DNA from: Heterostelium multicystogenum
Taxonomy: Eukaryota > Evosea > Eumycetozoa > Acytosteliales > Acytosteliaceae
Reading direction: 5' to 3'
Assembly: GCA_003667245.1 (NCBI GenBank)
Contig: RCNN01000296.1
Span: forward strand, 1 to 33,636
DNA: 33,636 bases
A model generated the notes under the pieces. It was not told where the DNA came from, did no database searches, and saw only the letters and a program-made list of their open reading frames with translations. Below are positions 12,075 to 22,937 of this stretch, in pieces; within the stretch, counting starts at the first letter, position 1, and each line of letters starts with the position of its first letter. The position numbers were made by a program, and so were the translations under genes.

Positions 12075-12783
12075 TTAAGTAATATAAATTTCATTGCTAG
12101 GTGTATCATCATTTCCTGATAGAAAGGAGCGCAGCATTGATATCTCTATGTTGGATTCAATTTGATTGTGTCTTTCTTTTTCGAACTCATCATTTCAATC
12201 GATCAATGTGGGTAACAATATTAGTGAGGCGTGATAAAATCTCCAGTTCATAAAAAGGTAAGGAGGAGAAAGAGGTGGGTGGTGAATTCAACAATCAATC
12301 AACAACCTATATATACACAATTATTATATAATTTCATGCTTATAAATACATAGTTATGTTGGATGTGTTGTTGATGTTGAGTGTTTGTTGCATGATTTTG
12401 TTATTTTTGTTGTTGTTGTTTAATTATTTGTTGTAATATCATTGAAATTGTAAGTAAATAATGTGTATAGACATCTGATGATCATCATAGTAACCTAAAA
12501 CCAATTGATTTTCGAGATTACCACTGTTTTTGCTTGTAAAAGTAGAGCGCAAAGCAGGTGTGTTGAGTGCTGATAAGAATAAATACATAATATTTTAATA
12601 AATATATCAAGCCACCACCACCACCAACAACAATCACAACACCACAACACAACACACTCAAAGAGGAAAGTTAACAAACAATGAAAATACCAGTCTCAGT
12701 ACCATCATAAGAGCACGCAATGTACCTTGATACGATTGGTTATTGTTGAAATTCTGTTGTGTAGAAATAAAAACTAAAGTACT
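12075..12783 (-). CDS. Unidentified multi-exon gene, partly resolved
   Basis: Three consecutive protein-like segments are seen. Exon A (12726-12783, after acceptor CTAACAG) reads STLVFISTQQNFNNN and ends with donor GTACAT. A 156-nt intron (12570-12725) joins in phase to exon B (from 12569), ALNTPALRSTFTSKNSGN then ENQLVLGYYDDHQ. The last segment (about 12290-12075) reads YELEILSRLTNIVTHIDRLK, breaks frame once, and continues DEFEKERHNQIE, MLRSFLSGNDD, ending EIYIT with TAA at 12075. The final part has coiled-coil-like Leu/Ile spacing. The donor of exon B and the acceptor of the last exon were not found, and upstream exons (for example around 13221-13265, PPKRRADPQLTTK followed by GTAAAT) may belong to it. 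Not recognised as a known family. Confidence 0.45.
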
Positions 12784-13921
12784 CTGTTAGTGTTCAGTTT
12801 CATCATCTTTAGCAAATTTAATACTCATTTCCAATTGGCAATAAAATGCCCCCAGCAGCAGTATACCACCTGCAATTGCTTATAAACTACGCTATGCTAT
12901 TGAACTCACAACAGACAGAATATTGGCGCTCACCTCCTTACCACATCTCAACCTCATCAACACACCACATTCTGATCCACATAACATCACCAAACACATC
13001 AACTTTAATTTTTGTATAAGGAATAACACACACAGAAGATGTGATGTTGCTGATTCCAATCATTTGTTCATCAATCCACTAGCACTTCACCCTCCATATT
13101 AAAATATGAATCTCTAGTTGATGTTGGTAGATACACCACTAGAATTCACCAATATATTTGCATTCCAATTATTCTATAACATTTAATCTCTTAGCTATTC
13201 ATCAAAATTGAACGATTTACCTTGGTAGTCAGTTGTGGGTCTGCACGTCTCTTGGGAGGCAAGAGTTACCTGTTTGCCTTATTGCTGTTAGTTTTTAATA
13301 TGGTTTTTTATTCTATTCATTCTGATCAGATAGAATGTGTGTGTTATTTTGTGTTGTGTGTTTGTAAGTGGTGGTGGTGGTGATAGTGATGTTATTGATG
13401 TTGATGTGCTTTTGTTAGCTTGTTCAAATCTTCAATCTATTATAACTACATTTAACCAATATGGATTATTTGTTTCTTTTGGCAATGAATCAAGATTTGG
13501 TGATAATCATATTATAAAAAATAGCACAGGGTTCCAAAATAATATGTACAGTAAACTTGTTGATTTAAATAAAATTATTGTTTGGTTGATGATTGGATAA
13601 ATGTGCTGATAATGTATATCTTGGATTACTGATGGATTAGAGATTGCTAATGATCATTTATTATATTTATATTTTTAATTGTTTTTGATTATTTGATGTA
13701 TGATTGAATTTGTTTTTGTTAATAAAATATTGATTTGAGTGGGTTTGTTTATTATTCATTTTTGATTGTTGGATGATACTACAAAATTGTTGAAACAAGT
13801 TTTAATGAACTCAAATATTTGATTGTTAATGAAATTGAATATTCAAGTTTGGTCTTTAGTAGTTTGTTTCAACAGTAATAATAGTCCATTCCGATATGAT
13901 TAACAGTTACAACCAAAGAAT
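12784..13921. other. Region between two unidentified minus-strand genes
   Basis: Mostly non-coding by eye. It includes a short open stretch at 12787-12879 (minus: GGILLLGAFYCQLE then MSIKFAKDDETEH and stop) and another at 13221-13265 (minus: PPKRRADPQLTTK then a GTAAAT donor). Either could be an exon of the gene at 12075-12783. The plus-strand open frame at 13337-13600 starts with GTG-rich repeat DNA and shows no conserved motif. Poly-T and TTGATT tracts fill 13640-13780. Confidence 0.3.
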
Positions 13922-14330
13922 TCAAGAACATATATTATTTATGAAAGTTTTACTTTTTGGAGGGATGGTGATCGAGTTATGGCTTGTACCTTTATCAATG
14001 AAACCTAGGGAGAGTAATTACATGTTGTTAGGAATTGAGAGTTTGGTACTTCTTGTTTTCCTGTGAACTACGAGAGAAGAATTAGTTCCATCTGTGTTTG
14101 ATATGCTCATCAGAGAGATCAATTGTGACATTAGGGTCAACTCCTGAAAGGACTCAATCTCCATAATAGATGTCGTCTGTATGGATACGAATAAGGTATA
14201 TAGGGAACAAACAAATCAAAACATTTACAATGACTATAATGTAAAGAGTAGAGTATCCTCAAGAAATTGATGAATTATAATTCGATACAATTTTGAAGGT
14301 CGGAATATTGGCCAACTCCAAACATTTCTC
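13922..14330 (-). CDS. Unidentified gene fragment
   Basis: Reading the minus strand, one segment (about 14330-14265) gives FIVEGEKCLELANIPTFKIV. After an interval with a plausible acceptor (ATACAG at about 14183) comes TTSIMEIESFQELTLMSQ, LISLMSISNTDGTNSSLVVH, RKTRSTKLSIPNNM, a stop, then in the same frame SLGFIDKGTSHNSITIPPKS and KTFINNICS with TGA at 13922-13924. The amino-acid mix and continuity across the stop suggest real coding sequence with one or two errors. No family was recognised, and it is not certain that the segments belong together or where the gene starts. Confidence 0.35.
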
Positions 14331-14517
14331 TCCTTCCACAATAAAAAATTCAAAGCAGTAAGTAGTAGTGTGTTGTTAATGATTTATTTGAAGTACTTTA
14401 GAATTCCCGTTTATTTTATTATAGTAGCTAATTGCACATTAGATACTCAGGGTGCATAAGATATAGAGTCCAGCTTTGTTATTGCTACTGTTACAATAGG
14501 TTGTTGGCAAAGTAGTA

Positions 14518-17256
14518 TTACAAATAAAAATGTATATCATGAGTAGCAGTGGTTAACTTATCACATACACTAAGATTGAAAAATTTATTGTGATTCAGCT
14601 GTTTTGCTCGGTTCGCTGTTGTTGGCGACAAAACCAATGGTTGGAGTTTTTTTTCTTCTGGGTTGGCATTGTTACTGTTAGAGTTTTTGAGATGTTGTAG
14701 GAGATTTGTTTTTCCTTGTATTTCTGGCATAGGTAATCTCACAAACTTTAGAACAGTAAAACTTAATCCATTTTCTGTTGTTGAATTCATTGTAAAAAGG
14801 AACTATAAGTATCATAGTGTGTGAAATTGATAAATGCATATCCATAGCTGACGCAGCTGTGTGGGTCTATTGGAAGATATAAAAAGTCGTAGGTTCCTTG
14901 AAAATGTTCATCGATCACTCCCAACAACTGGATTTGTGATAGTCTATTGGGAAGATTTCTGATCATCAAAGAAGTTCTAGTGTCAAGTCCTTGCTTCACT
15001 CTGTCAATAGAGAGAACATATTGATCCAGCACCACATTCTCTTTGTTAGCACTACCTCGTGGACTCTTGTCGTAGGTACGTGGTGACTTAATCATCTTAT
15101 GTTGTTGCTGGATGCTTGCCACACGTGGAGAAGAAGGTGGTGAAGTGGTCTTCAATTGCAATTCACCCAAACTAGTTGAAATTCCTTCGGTGCCATCGTG
15201 TGAATGTATTTGGTTAATTCTTACTCTTCCAACCAGATGGTAAAGAAAGATTGGCACCAGATAATGTTGGTGTCGAAGTTTTCGGTGTTTGATTTAATAT
15301 TTTTGGTGTAGAGTTACTGTTGTTATTATTATTATTACTATTGTTTATGGATACTAGTGTGATATTATTATTAATATTGTTTAGATTGAGGTTGGTATTG
15401 ATATTGTTTGTGGAATTTGAAGAAATAAGAGAAGAGGGAGCCGATGTGCTAATATTTGGTGTTACGATTGTTGGCTGCTGCGAAGGATCAAACAATGCAT
15501 CAAGTTCATCGTTGAATGTATCTGCTGGTACATTTGCGGATTTCTTGCCTGGTCTAGAATGTTGAATTCTCAGACGTTTGCCTGCTACATCTACCTTATT
15601 GAGATGCTTAATTGCTTCGAATGCATCACGGGTATCGTAGTACTCAATGAATTTGTGGAATGATTTGTTTTGGTGTTTCTCTAATTTCTTTGATTTGTCC
15701 ATAGGCACCAAAGATCTTGTGAATGGTTTGAGCTTGGAACAGAAGGCTCCAAATTGAATACCACGAGTGTTCCCAAATCACAATTAAAGTCTTTTTTGTA
15801 CCGAGTAGGAAACGTCGAGTTGTTTCTTAAGAACTTCAGTTCCATGAAGGTAACGCATGGCGTTAATGGAGTGCCTGATGTCATAGTATTCCACAATCAC
15901 ATATCCACGATGCTTTGACCATTCCATTGATGGCTTTTACTGTTCCATATTTGGAGAACAGGGAATACAAATATACGTCATCGACTTGTGGATTGATGTT
16001 TGCTACAAAAAGAGTACGGGTTGGCGTTTCTTTGAGTATATAGCTGTCGACTTGGCGTTGCTTCTGCTGTGAAAAAGATGAGGATGCCTGTTTTTTGACT
16101 GTTGTATGAGTTATTAGGGGATATCGAGGTACTGCCTGGAGTTATAGGTGGAGGCGAAGACGATTGTCCAATGCTATTGAGCATGGAGTTGCTCGATGGG
16201 AATGAAAAAGAGGTAAATCCAGTAGTAGTATTGCCGAGACTGGTTGAGGACACCAACGAGGAAGTGTTGACGGAATTGGGATGAAATCGGGGTGCAGAGT
16301 TGGAGACGTTGATCACTGGGTCAGTCCTTGGAGACAATATATTTGAGTCGAAAAGTTGGGTGTGATTGAATGGGTAGGAGGATGGGGAATTACCTCCAGA
16401 CTTGCCAAAAGCACTGCTACTTTCCAATAGGACTGTTACCAATGATACCACCATTTGATGATATTGGCATTGGAACTGTTATTGGCATTGGCTTTTCATT
16501 TGGTAGATCTGTTTTTCTCTTTGATAACTTAAAGCTTTGTTGTTGTCGAATGATGAAATATTAGAGGATGGTGGAGACTGAAATTGTTGTTGGTAAGATG
16601 AGCTGTTGCTGCTGTTAAATGAATACGGTGGATTAACTCGGTGGGTTTCTGGTGCACTTCCAAACATATTAAAAACTATTTATCTCTACATTTGGATTGA
16701 TCATCCTAAGGGGATTGTTGAGATTGCTATCAGAACTCCATGATTGTGATTCAAATTGGTGTCCTATAATTTTATCATCTAAAAATGAACTATCGAGACT
16801 ATTATTATAGAATTGTTGTTGCTGTTGCTGTTGCTGTTGTTGTTGTTGCTGGAGATGCATTAATTTAAATAAATTGGGGTTGTTTGAATTGTTGTTGTTA
16901 ATCATTCCTCCATTATTATTGTGATTGAAGGAATGTGAAAGAGAGGTATTATATGAAAAATCATTATTCAATAAGGATGAAGAAGGGGAGTTTTTGGGTT
17001 GGTCATCAAAAAGATAGGAACTATTTAAGCTGTTGTTATTAATAGTACTGTGGAGTGGATTGTTATTGTTGTTGTGGAGTGAGCTATTATGATTTAGATT
17101 TAAAAAAGAAGAAGGTCCTTTGTTGATATCAAACTGAGATGATGGCTGTCCAAAATTTGGTTGTTGAAAGCCAGACGATGGTCCATTCAACAATGATCCG
17201 GAAATGTCATTCAGTGCTGCATCGTTCAGTGTGAATCTAAATAAACCTTGGTCCAT
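14518..17256 (-). CDS. Mei2-like RNA-binding protein with three RRMs
   Basis: ATG 17256 (MDQGLFRFTLND) opens a long Asn/Ser/Gln-rich N-terminal region with a Gln tract (16813-16851). RRM1 lies at about 15990-15780 (RTLFVANINPQVDD, LFSKYGTVKAI, GYVIVEYYDIRH, INAMRYLHGTEV). RRM2 is at about 15770-15560 (TLVVFNLEPSV, IFGAYGQIKEI, KFIEYYDTRDAFEAIKHL). The C-terminal RRM3 carries the family signature: RTSLMIRNLPNRL, HFQGTYDFLYLPID, GYAFINFTHYD, FYNEFNNRKW, ITYARIQGKTNLLQHLKN. Fungal Mei2 binds meiRNA and drives meiosis; plant homologues act in meiosis and development. A role in sexual or developmental RNA control is inference. Breaks are at about 16060, 15895, 15700, 15235, 14795 (T run) and 14730. 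No clear intron. Confidence 0.88.
16813..16851 (-). repeat. CAA/CAG tract coding for poly-glutamine in the Mei2-like gene
   Basis: Thirteen consecutive Gln codons, a mix of CAA and CAG, in the N-terminal disordered region. Such tracts are common in dictyostelid proteins and vary in length between strains. Confidence 0.9.
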
Positions 17257-19445
17257 TGTTTACTTTTGTGTGGATTGGAAGAATTTACACTAACAGATAG
17301 GGGAATAGGTAGATAGGAAAGGTGGATTGATCAACTTTTAAAAAATCATCGGTATTCTAATAGTAGATGAAAAAGGTGATGAAGTCAAAGGTGGAAGTTT
17401 TTTGTTTTGTGGTTGAAAATGTAAAAAAAAAAAAATTAAAAAAATCGGATTAGAGAATGTGTATAAATAATAATATTAAATTATAATAATTTAAGTTGAT
17501 AGTTATACAAATAAACAATGAAGGATGATAAAAGAACAAACAATAACAAGTTTTAGTAATTTAATATCAAATGAAAAACTAGGTAATAAATATATATTAA
17601 AAAAAAAACAAGAGAAAGGAGATAATAAAGTTGAAACTTTACTTTTAACGATCTATTTACACAACAAACAATCTATAGTATAAATTAATGTATATTTGAA
17701 TATTATAAAGATAAAAGTAAGTTGATATTTAAATGTATAATTTATAATAGAATATGTATATATTAATAATAATAATAGTAAAAGTAAATATATGTATAAA
17801 AAATGTAGAAGAAGAGAATATTAGTTAGTTAGGTGTTTATATAACTAGGATAATCTTTGTTTTTGTTGAAGTTGTCTGTCTGTTGAATTGATTGTTGATT
17901 GCTGTCAAAGAATATGATGTTGATGTTGATGACGACGATGATGATGATGATAAAGACTTACTCTACTTGTGTTGATGTTGATACAAATGTATTAATTAAT
18001 TAATTAAACAAATAAGATGATGGATGATTAACTGATTGATTTGAAAAAAAAAAAAATATAAAGCAATAACAATTAACAAAATTATTATTATTGTTATTCG
18101 TCCTTGTTGTTGTTGTTGTTGTTGCAACACAATAACATTTATTTATTAAAAATTATTTTAAATTTTTTTTGAATTAAATATTTTTTTATTCCGGTTATTT
18201 TAATTCAAAAAAAATTTGTGTTTTTTTCTTTTCATTCAGTTCAGTTGCATTTCCAATGCCAACACCCGAGTGCGCTGACTTGTTGTTGTTGGCAACAAAG
18301 ATCTAAAATCAAAAGTAGTTTGCGATTTTTGACAGATCGTTGTATTTCAAACAGAATCTTAATCATCAAAAGGACCACAAAGCCCTTCATTCCATATATA
18401 TTTAAAACTTAACCTACAAATTTTTCGTCTCAAAACTAACCATAATCCTTGGTTCTATACGTACCTCTTAATTTCTAGATAGAGCTTCCAGATAAATTTA
18501 TTCTTTTTTTTAATACACTCTACTAATAACAGTGAGTCAAAATAATATTTATAATAGATAAGATTTCTCATGTCAATTAGCCAAGTTTGAAGAAATGACA
18601 CTTTTAAGTTTAAATTGCACCATTCATTTATTAATTAATTAATTGATTGATTGATAAATATATTAAATATCAAGTGACTTAGTATGATTTTAAAATGACT
18701 ACTCTCAACATATAATTAAAAAGAGAGTGAGAGTGAGAGAATGAGAGATCTATTAATGTTAATATTAAATTTCTGGCAATCTAATAGTAAATTATCATAT
18801 TTAATTATAATTTCTTAAACTATAGTTTTGAGTTTTAGATTAATAATAATAAAAATAATAATGATAATAATCTGTTAATAGTCGATCAATAACAGATTTA
18901 CAAATGCTAATAAGTATCATAATGAAATTTGAATACTCTTTCCTTTTAAGGTGAAACTAAATTATAAAAACTATTTTATTGTTGTTGTTGTTTTTTAAAA
19001 AATTCTATCTCAAACATTGCGACATTGACCCATTCCAAACAAATGAAAGGTTACATACACTAACACCAAAACTTAAACTAAAAAAAACCATTGTTCTAAA
19101 ATATTGCAACTCTCATTATTTTACAACTTTTTAATGTTGTAATATTATAATGTTGTTTAGTATTTATTTGTATATAAATATATTATTATAATATCTTTCA
19201 TTCGTTCTTTCTTTCGTTCGTTAGTTAGTTATCTATCTATAGTTATATTTAAAGCTATAGTTATAGTTATTTTATTTAATTGTATAGTATTTATAATTGT
19301 TAACTAGTTAGGATTAACTATAGTTAGTTAGAGTTAGAGTTAGACTTGTAATTATAGTTTTATATTTAGTTATATTATATTATTACTTGTTTTTTTATTT
19401 TGTTTGGTTATAAAATATCTTTTACTTTTTACATTATTGGTTAGA
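17257..19445. promoter_or_regulatory. Long divergent intergenic region
   Basis: About 2.2 kb between the Mei2-like start (minus) and the EEP gene start (plus). It is very A+T-rich, with poly-A runs (17417-17435, 18040-18055), a GAT/GAC microsatellite (about 17920-17951), a TTG run at 18105-18123 and TTAATT/TTGATT tandem tracts (18635-18660). One patch at about 18235-18310 is clearly richer in G+C and could be a 5'UTR exon or non-coding RNA; the plus-strand frame there (18218-18412) has no recognisable motif. It presumably holds both promoters and long 5' UTRs. Confidence 0.45.
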
Positions 19446-20736
19446 ATGGTGGTTGCAGCAGATGCTTTAATGCAACTTAATATAAAGTTGTTAACTTATA
19501 ATGTTTTTATAAGACCGCCTGGAATTAGAAATAATTACAACGATTATAAGGATGAAAGATTGGAATGTATGATTTCGACCGACTTGGGTGCTCAGAAGAT
19601 TGTGAAGCCAGTAATGAGCGCATCTGGTGTGCCTTACTCGATGTATACTGTGGAAAAAGATCGATTTCCTACAATTCCATATTTCTCACCTTGGCGCTCA
19701 CCTCGCCCACCCAAACTGCTTTCTCCAAATTCACAGCGCAAGCTCAAAGAGCAGCACCCAAAGTATAAAAAAGCTGGATACCTCTATTCTTGGACAATAT
19801 GACATCATCTGCTTCCAGGAGCTGTTCTCTGCTTTCTCCTATAGACAAAGAAGATTTTGCAGCGTGCTTCTGCGCAGGGATTCAAGTACCATGCAGCTGC
19901 CCCACTACCTCCTTACTTAAAGTCAAACTATCTGGTTGATGGTGGAGTCGTTATCATTTCAAAATATCCCATCGTCAAGCAAGAGTTTCTATTGTATCAA
20001 CAGGGTGTGGACAGCGATATGCTGGCAGCCAAAGGAGCACTCTACACACAAATAGAAATCGAGAAAGACAAACAATACATTCATTTGTTTTCAACCCATT
20101 TACAGGCATCATATATCCATCCCAACTCAACAACAGAGGGTACAGACAATATAAAAAATGATAATGTACGAATCAAACAATTGAACCAACTTCGAGAATT
20201 TATATATTTGATGACTTGCGATGACGAGTATCCTATTCTTTTGGCAGGTGACTTGAATGTTGACTCTAGAGTATCCAAAGTTTCACAAGATTCTGGCGCA
20301 GATGCAAAAGAATATCTTGATATGATAGATTTAATTTCCAATTCACAAAGCAGTAGTGAACATGGATCAGGTGAAAAGTTGTTTGAAATGTTGGATTTAC
20401 TTAAAACGCGACACAGGAATGCATCCACCAACTGTTGGTGACTCAACAGATGTAAAAGGAGTCTTGACAGCTAAAGAAGTGGCTTTGACCAACAAGAACG
20501 ACTACTGTTGTATGAAAAGTTTAGATTATATATTCCACATCACTCGTCTACAGTCTAGAAACACTGTAACGGACAATGCAGATTCCGAGCAACATCACAA
20601 AAACTCGAGCAGCATATTCGTTCCAGGCAGCACTAAAGTGGAGCCATTTTTCATTGAAGGTTTTCCATTTTCACAACTCAGTGATCATTATGGTGTATCA
20701 ACTGAATTACAATTTGAAAGATCAATAAATCAATAG
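19446..20736 (+). CDS. Sphingomyelinase-like endonuclease/exonuclease/phosphatase (EEP) family phosphodiesterase
   Basis: Starts at ATG 19446; a longer frame to 19404 begins at TTG, so its apparent signal peptide is not supported. EEP motifs in order: N-terminal LLTYNVFIRPPG, metal-binding Glu in YDIICFQELF, GGVVIISKYPIV, LFSTHLQASY, catalytic GDLNVDSR, SLDYIFHI, and C-terminal FSQLSDHYGVST. The overall spacing resembles neutral sphingomyelinases and bacterial sphingomyelinase C more than DNases, so cleavage of a phosphodiester lipid is likely but not proven. The segment from about 19570 to 19785 is odd: no frame gives a family match, and it may hide an insertion or an intron. Frame breaks occur near 19770, 19855 and 20415. 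Its 3' end faces the FNIP gene 150 bases away. Confidence 0.8.
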
Positions 20737-20888
20737 TATAGTTTTGAACAAGGATACGATTTTTTTCAGAACCCGAGTATCAAATAGAGCCTCTATTTTA
20801 GGGAGAGCTGTATTTATTTAAATATTGTTTTAATGATGATTCTTTGATGAATCCTCCAACATTGTCATCGAGAAGCAAATAGTGATAA

Positions 20889-22042
20889 TCATTCGAAATT
20901 TTTTCTAATATTCAAGATTTTCGATTCATAGTTAAGCTTGATAGAAGCCTCTGGTAGTTTCTTTCTAAGGTATTTGTAGTAATGGTAGGGCTTCTCTATC
21001 ATACCATAGGGCTTTAGATCTTTTGTAAAACAATGTAACTCGATTTCCTTGAGTGACTCTGGGAAGACATCGACTATTTTCTTTTTTGGTGATTTAGCAT
21101 CTCTAAATCTATATAAAGACAGATGTGTAAGATTTTTCATACTCGAAAGATCTAAGTCCTTAGAGAAGTAGGAACCCAACTCTAGTCTTTCAAGTGTGCA
21201 TGGAAGTTTGGAAACGTCGAGAGTCTGATTGAAATAAGCACCAAACTTCAAAGTCTTTAGAGAGGGAGGCAACACCCCGCTTCCAATCTCCTTGGAGTAT
21301 TCAATGCCCAACTCCAGATATTCTAAAGTTTGTGGCAGAACACCAGGATCTATTGTATAATTGTATCTTTCACCAAAGCTCAGTGAAATTAAATTCTTTG
21401 GTAGATTTCCAGGCTTTAAGATATGAGAGTAGCACTTTCCCAAAGTAATATGCTTTACTGTGTCTGGAATATTCCTCAGCTTACTATTGAACTTCTTTCC
21501 AAAGATCAAAGTCTCAACACCCTTGGGAATCTTTAGCATTTGTTGTGAGCTATCAATATTTAATAAAGTTACTGTTCCATTTCCTTGGTGAGAATTATCG
21601 GAACCATTAGATGAATCAGAAGTTATGGCCATAAGATTATCAGTAGAAGATGGAAACACATAATCGGCAACAATATCATTTTCCTCATCAAGTAGCTTAT
21701 CCAAATAAAGAAAATCTTGAAGTCAAAATTAATATTAATATATTGTGTTATTCCAATTTTATTAATACCAATAGTTTACAACATACCTGTTTCACCTGTA
21801 ATTTTCTGAGATATTTTGAAGAGACTTAACTTTTCAAAAGTGATTTGATAATTGATTTTATCCATGCATTTGAATCTCAGGATATAATCTCTATTTACAT
21901 ACCATACTCTATTGGTAAGTAGCATCATAATTTTATCAATACCATCAAGGTACTGTTGAATATACCAAACAATATAGATTGGTAGATCTGTGATATTCAT
22001 TGTTTCAAAATTTGAAAATGGTTTTAAAGTAATATCTTGCAT
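20889..22042 (-). CDS. F-box-like FNIP-repeat protein
   Basis: Intact two-exon gene. Exon 1 (22042-21787) encodes an F-box-like N-terminus (ITDLPIYIVWYIQQYLDG). The 71-nt intron (21716-21786) restores GETD/FLYLDKL. Exon 2 has a short Ser/Asn linker, then about six 22-residue FNIP repeats with the usual P-x-(S/T)-L-x-x-L-x-(F/L)-G-x-x-(Y/F)-N pattern, for example LPQTLEYLELGIEYSKEI and LPPSLKTLKFGAYFNQTL. FNIP/IP22 repeat proteins form a very large dictyostelid family; a substrate-adaptor role for ubiquitin ligases is a family inference. The protein ends ILNIRKNFE. Unlike most genes here it has no frame break. Confidence 0.93.
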
Positions 22043-22937
22043 TATTTACAAATATATAATTTTATATATATAACAATAATAGTAATAGGACTTATTATTA
22101 TCTATTTATAATAATATTAATATTAGTGATTTATAACCAAAAAAACTTTTTAGGTTAAAATCAGAGGTTTATAAGGCAATCAGAGCGAGAAATGGTATCT
22201 TCATTGATAGTACTTTTATTTATTAAAAAACAAAGAATTAAATTTGTGTAAGTTATTATTAATAAACAATGAAAAAAAGTTAAGAAATCAATCTTTTCTT
22301 TTTCTCAAAATGGATGTTTTTTAGTATCTTTTTGAGTGGGTGGGCGATTTTTAGTTTAATCAATCATCCCTCCATCCGATGATCATTATGCATCCACTCT
22401 TAATTAAATTAATCAAATCCTTAATTATGATTTTAAATAAATATAATTCATATTATAAGTTGTACTTAAGATAGTTGAATCGAAATGAATTCTTGATCAG
22501 ATTTAACTTTTTGCTTATGAGGGCAAATACAAAAATTAGATTCTGGTAACTGGGGTAAAGTGCAAATGTTAAAAATTCATTTTTCAAAGTAGAATTCAAA
22601 CGAAAAATGTGATATTTTTATTAAGATAAATGTGCTTTCGCTGGTGAGTTAGTTGGTTTTGAGTTTAAGTTTGGTTTACCAAAATCTTAAATTTGCAATC
22701 TATGAGATTAGTTAATATATATTTTTGCAAAACTCGATTAAGATATTAGATTAGTAATATAGTAATAATAATAATTTAAAGTAAAACGAAGCAATAGCAA
22801 AAACCGACTGTAACATAATGTTTCAACATTTATAAAGTTCCCAAACATTTACGTACAAATACATTGGATTCATAAATAAATTAGATAAAAGATAGTTAGA
22901 TAGAGAATAAGAGTAGTAGATTGATTGGACTTTAGAT
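22043..22937. promoter_or_regulatory. Divergent intergenic region, FNIP gene / FG-GAP gene
   Basis: About 900 A+T-rich bases between two divergent starts. It shows poly-A/T runs and no supported reading frame. Both promoters must lie here; no specific motif was recognised. Confidence 0.4.

Noticed and set aside
13231..13280. Possible snRNA-like element (contains TTACCTG, as in the U1 5' end)
   Set aside because: On the minus strand this is simply a CAGGTAA splice-donor-like sequence; no snRNA body or Sm site was seen.
15320..15565. Plus-strand Leu-rich open frame
   Set aside because: It is the antisense of an Asn-rich linker in the Mei2-like protein; Leu/Ile runs come from reversing AAT/AAC repeats.
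19404..19445. Apparent signal peptide on the EEP protein
   Set aside because: The extension depends on a TTG start; the first ATG (19446) lies after it.
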